This document shows, piece by piece, positions 4,707 through 5,795 of a DNA stretch of 5,795 bases. A program made the translations under genes and the position numbers. The notes beneath the pieces were generated by a model. The model did no database searches. It worked only from the letters and a program-made list of their open reading frames with translations, and was not told where the DNA came from. Position 1 is the first letter of the stretch; each line of letters starts with the position of its first letter. This DNA is from Chromatiales bacterium (GTDB lineage Bacteria > Pseudomonadota > Gammaproteobacteria > Chromatiales > Chromatiaceae): the NCBI GenBank assembly GCA_024639625.1, contig JAHEIA010000224.1:1-5795 (forward strand). Reading direction: 5' to 3'.

Positions 4707-5795
4707 ATGACCGTGAACCACCAAGCGGCCGCCGACCTGAACCCCGTCATCTCACGGGAAAGGTTCGGTGCCGTAATCTTCAATCTGGATGGCGTCGTCA
4801 CCAGCGTCAACGAAATCCATAGCGAGGCCTGGAAGCAGCTTTTCGATGAATTCCTGCAGGAGTACCCCGCGCTGGAAGGGGAAGATCTCAGACCCTTCCA
4901 CGACGATCTGGATTACCGTCGCTATGTCGAAGGCAGGGCGCGCCACTCGGGAGTCAAGAACGTCCTCTCCTCCCGGCACATCGAACTGCCCTTGGGGGAA
5001 CCCGATGACCCCGTACACTACGAGACGGTCTACGGACTGGGGAATCGGAAGAAGCGCATCTTCAACGAACTACTCGAACAACAGGATGTCCTGGTTTACG
5101 GATGCGCCATCGCCCTCATCCACCGGTTGCGCAATGAGGGCTTCAAGACGGCCATAGTTTCCGCCAGCAGTCACTGTGACACGATTCTCCAGAAGGCCGA
5201 GCTGAGCGACCGCTTCGATGCGTGGGTCGATGGCATCGAGGCCGAGCGTCTGGACCTGGGCAGCAAACCGGACCCATACGTCCTGTGGGAGGTCGCACGC
5301 CGTCTGGAAATCGAACCGGAGCAGATCGTGGTGATAGAGGATAGCGTGGTAGGGGTTGCTGCCAGCAGCCGCGGCCGTTTCGGATTGACCATCGGGATCG
5401 ACGACGGGGAACAACGACAGCTGATGCTGGATCACGGCGCGGATTACGTACTTGAAGACCTGTGCCGCTTGCACATCGGCGGCTCCAGCGAAGACGATGC
5501 GGCGTCGCCCCCGGTCCTTGCCGAAATGGCAATGATATCGAATCAGCTCGCAGACAAGCAGCCCGTGCTCTTCCTCAACTACGGGGGCACGCTGACACGC
5601 GACATCCGCAAGTCCAAAGATGCCGAGTTGTCAAAAAAGATGCGGCGTGCCCTGCACAAGGCGGCCCAACTGATGCCTGTGACAATTGTCAGCGGACGTG
5701 ACGTCGAGGAACTGAGTGACCGGGTCGGTCTGCCGGAACTCATCTACGCCGGTAGTCACGGCCTGGAGATCCTGGGACAGGATCTGCATCTGGAG
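4707..5795 (+). CDS. Tandem HAD protein: beta-phosphoglucomutase-like + trehalose-6-phosphate-phosphatase-like domains (OtsB1/Rv2006-like), 3'-truncated
   Basis: The frame is open from ATG 4707 to the window edge, 363 codons with no stop. The Shine-Dalgarno is weak. An upstream GTG at 4665 is possible but has no better site. Domain 1 (about 20-255) is a beta-phosphoglucomutase-like HAD: motif I FNLDGVVT (25-32), cap with GLGNRKK (110-116), motif II VSASS (S152), motif III SKPDP (K187), motif IV VIEDSVVGV (E211, D212). A linker (about 256-285) leads to domain 2, which resembles trehalose-6-phosphate phosphatase: FLNYGGTLT (289-297), VSGRD (S329) and AGSHGLEI. The family normally has DxD in motif I. 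Here domain 1 has N26 for the nucleophile Asp while D28 is kept, and domain 2 has N291 and G293 for both aspartates. As recalled, mycobacterial Rv2006 combines these two domains with a C-terminal GH65 glycosidase/phosphorylase, so a GH65 domain may follow outside the window. Phosphatase activity of either domain is doubtful. Cytoplasmic. Confidence 0.88.
   Translation, partial: MTVNHQAAADLNPVISRERFGAVIFNLDGVVTSVNEIHSEAWKQLFDEFLQEYPALEGEDLRPFHDDLDYRRYVEGRARHSGVKNVLSSRHIELPLGEPDDPVHYETVYGLGNRKKRIFNELLEQQDVLVYGCAIALIHRLRNEGFKTAIVSASSHCDTILQKAELSDRFDAWVDGIEAERLDLGSKPDPYVLWEVARRLEIEPEQIVVIEDSVVGVAASSRGRFGLTIGIDDGEQRQLMLDHGADYVLEDLCRLHIGGSSEDDAASPPVLAEMAMISNQLADKQPVLFLNYGGTLTRDIRKSKDAELSKKMRRALHKAAQLMPVTIVSGRDVEELSDRVGLPELIYAGSHGLEILGQDLHLE

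Overview
The window is about 60% GC and reads like a chromosomal segment of a proteobacterium. My best guess is an anaerobic or microaerobic gammaproteobacterium: it pairs a ferredoxin-dependent 2-oxoacid oxidoreductase with a ferritin-like protein, and it carries a beta-CASP RNase and a multidomain trehalose-type sugar enzyme. This placement is inferred from gene content only. No RNA gene, CRISPR array, transposase or complete mobile element is visible.

Layout. Bases 1-552 (+) are the C-terminal part of a 2-oxoacid:ferredoxin oxidoreductase beta subunit. Its stop codon overlaps the start of a rubrerythrin-like protein (549-1076, +), so the two look translationally coupled. A short spacer with a perfect 20-bp palindrome separates them from a decayed minus-strand unit: an alpha/beta-hydrolase remnant (1216-1800) with two homopolymer frameshifts, one in-frame TGA and no N-terminus. 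It is joined, out of frame, to the end of a CadC/OmpR-type winged-helix domain (1764-2132, -). After a 336-bp spacer comes an intact minus-strand MBL-fold/beta-CASP RNA exonuclease (2469-3872). An 834-bp spacer (3873-4706) holds a possible gene relic and several short palindromic elements. The window ends inside a large plus-strand gene (4707 to the edge) with two successive HAD-phosphatase domains: a beta-phosphoglucomutase-like one and a trehalose-6-phosphate-phosphatase-like one.

How the genes fit together. The first two genes plausibly form an operon linking low-potential electron transfer to iron or peroxide handling. The middle is a region of gene erosion and fusion. The MBL RNase and the sugar-phosphate gene are divergently transcribed from the large spacer. 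The most notable observation is that both HAD domains of the last gene lack the motif I nucleophile aspartate (Asn at both positions), although the reading frame is clean and other HAD motifs are kept. I found no convincing new multi-gene system.
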